Origin: Nonomuraea harbinensis
Lineage (GTDB): Bacteria > Actinomycetota > Actinomycetes > Streptosporangiales > Streptosporangiaceae
Assembly: GCF_019396385.1 (NCBI RefSeq)
Contig: NZ_JAHKRN010000019.1
Coordinates: forward strand, 87,219-151,218
Reading direction: 5' to 3'
Length of the DNA stretch: 64,000 nucleotides
Numbering within the stretch: position 1 is the stretch's first letter; every line of letters begins with the position of its first letter. Below the pieces are notes generated by a model. That model was not told the origin of the DNA and ran no database searches. It worked only from the letters and a program-made list of their open reading frames with translations. The translations under genes were made by a program, and so were the position numbers. Below are positions 63,888 through 64,000 of this stretch, piece after piece.

Positions 63888-64000
63888 TTGGCAGCCTCGC
63901 GCAACGCCTCCGCCGTACCCGCTGGTCCCCGTCGCGTCTCTTTCTCGCGTATCCAGGAGCCGCTCGAAGTTCCTGACCTTCTCGCTCTGCAGACCGAGTC
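63888..64000 (+). CDS. rpoB: DNA-directed RNA polymerase beta subunit (partial, N-terminus)
   Basis: The frame from TTG at 63888-63890 reads LAASRNASAVPAGPRRVSFS then RIQEPLEVPDLLALQTES and runs off the right edge. This is the N-terminus of actinobacterial RpoB (FxRIxEPLEVPxLLxLQTESFxWL). GGAAGG lies 7 nt upstream of the TTG, and an untranslated leader with a hairpin precedes it. In most actinobacteria rpoB follows rplJ-rplL; here an Acg nitroreductase is upstream, so this is a rearranged or second copy. Only 38 residues are visible. Confidence 0.88.
   Translation, partial: MAASRNASAVPAGPRRVSFSRIQEPLEVPDLLALQTE

Overview
The window is GC-rich actinobacterial DNA. Starts are often GTG or TTG, genes are densely packed with ATGA/GTGA overlaps, and the first 38 residues of an RNA polymerase beta subunit at the right edge look like the Streptosporangiales type. 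A Nonomuraea or Streptosporangium-like soil actinomycete is my best guess; this rests on protein style, not on a marker search. I see no CRISPR array, rRNA, tRNA, prophage or intact insertion sequence.

Layout. 1-10.3 kb: partial drug-efflux ABC ATPase, a lipoprotein signal peptidase, a hydrolase/TetR divergon with twin operators, a secreted GH43-ricin arabinosidase-like enzyme under a LacI-type operator, a small membrane protein behind paired palindromes, a c-di-AMP riboswitch before a D,D-carboxypeptidase, DoxX, LacI, VOC, RidA/LysR, and a secreted metallopeptidase homologue that has lost its zinc site. 10.3-35 kb: stress and redox genes (two universal stress proteins, an NnrS-like/copper nitrite reductase fusion, hemerythrin, alcohol dehydrogenase, Hsp20, DoxX) mixed with two large AfsR/BTAD regulators, an MFS pump, an ABC exporter and a two-component system. 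35-42 kb: cupin, GlxA-type regulator, PhyH oxygenase, then an iron-regulated ferric-siderophore uptake operon without an ATPase gene, ending in a truncated phosphotransferase. 42-46.8 kb: an MFS carrier and a VOC protein with near-identical promoters, plus a TetR/F420-reductase divergon with a long perfect inverted repeat. 46.8-57.5 kb: LacI-controlled alpha-galactoside uptake and breakdown operon, a GH39-like secreted glycosidase, and a GH43-AbfB enzyme. 57.5-64 kb: a membrane protein/radical SAM pair, a truncated TetR, a type VII secretion-like pair (small helical protein plus NlpC/P60 hydrolase), VOC/AraC, an Acg-type nitroreductase, and rpoB.

How it fits together. The main unifying signal is a DosR-like palindrome, GGGAC-N4-GTCCC, often as two copies 20-23 bp apart. 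It lies upstream of about nine transcription units: USP/nitrite reductase, hemerythrin, ABC exporter, alcohol dehydrogenase, Hsp20, DoxX, a second USP, radical SAM, and Acg nitroreductase. This is the gene content of hypoxia/nitric-oxide dormancy regulons in mycobacteria and streptomycetes, spread between unrelated sugar and iron operons. No obvious DosS/DosR pair is in the window. A second theme is plant-polysaccharide use: GH43, GH36, GH39-like and AbfB enzymes, with LacI-type operators. A third is gene decay: three or four recognisable remnants.
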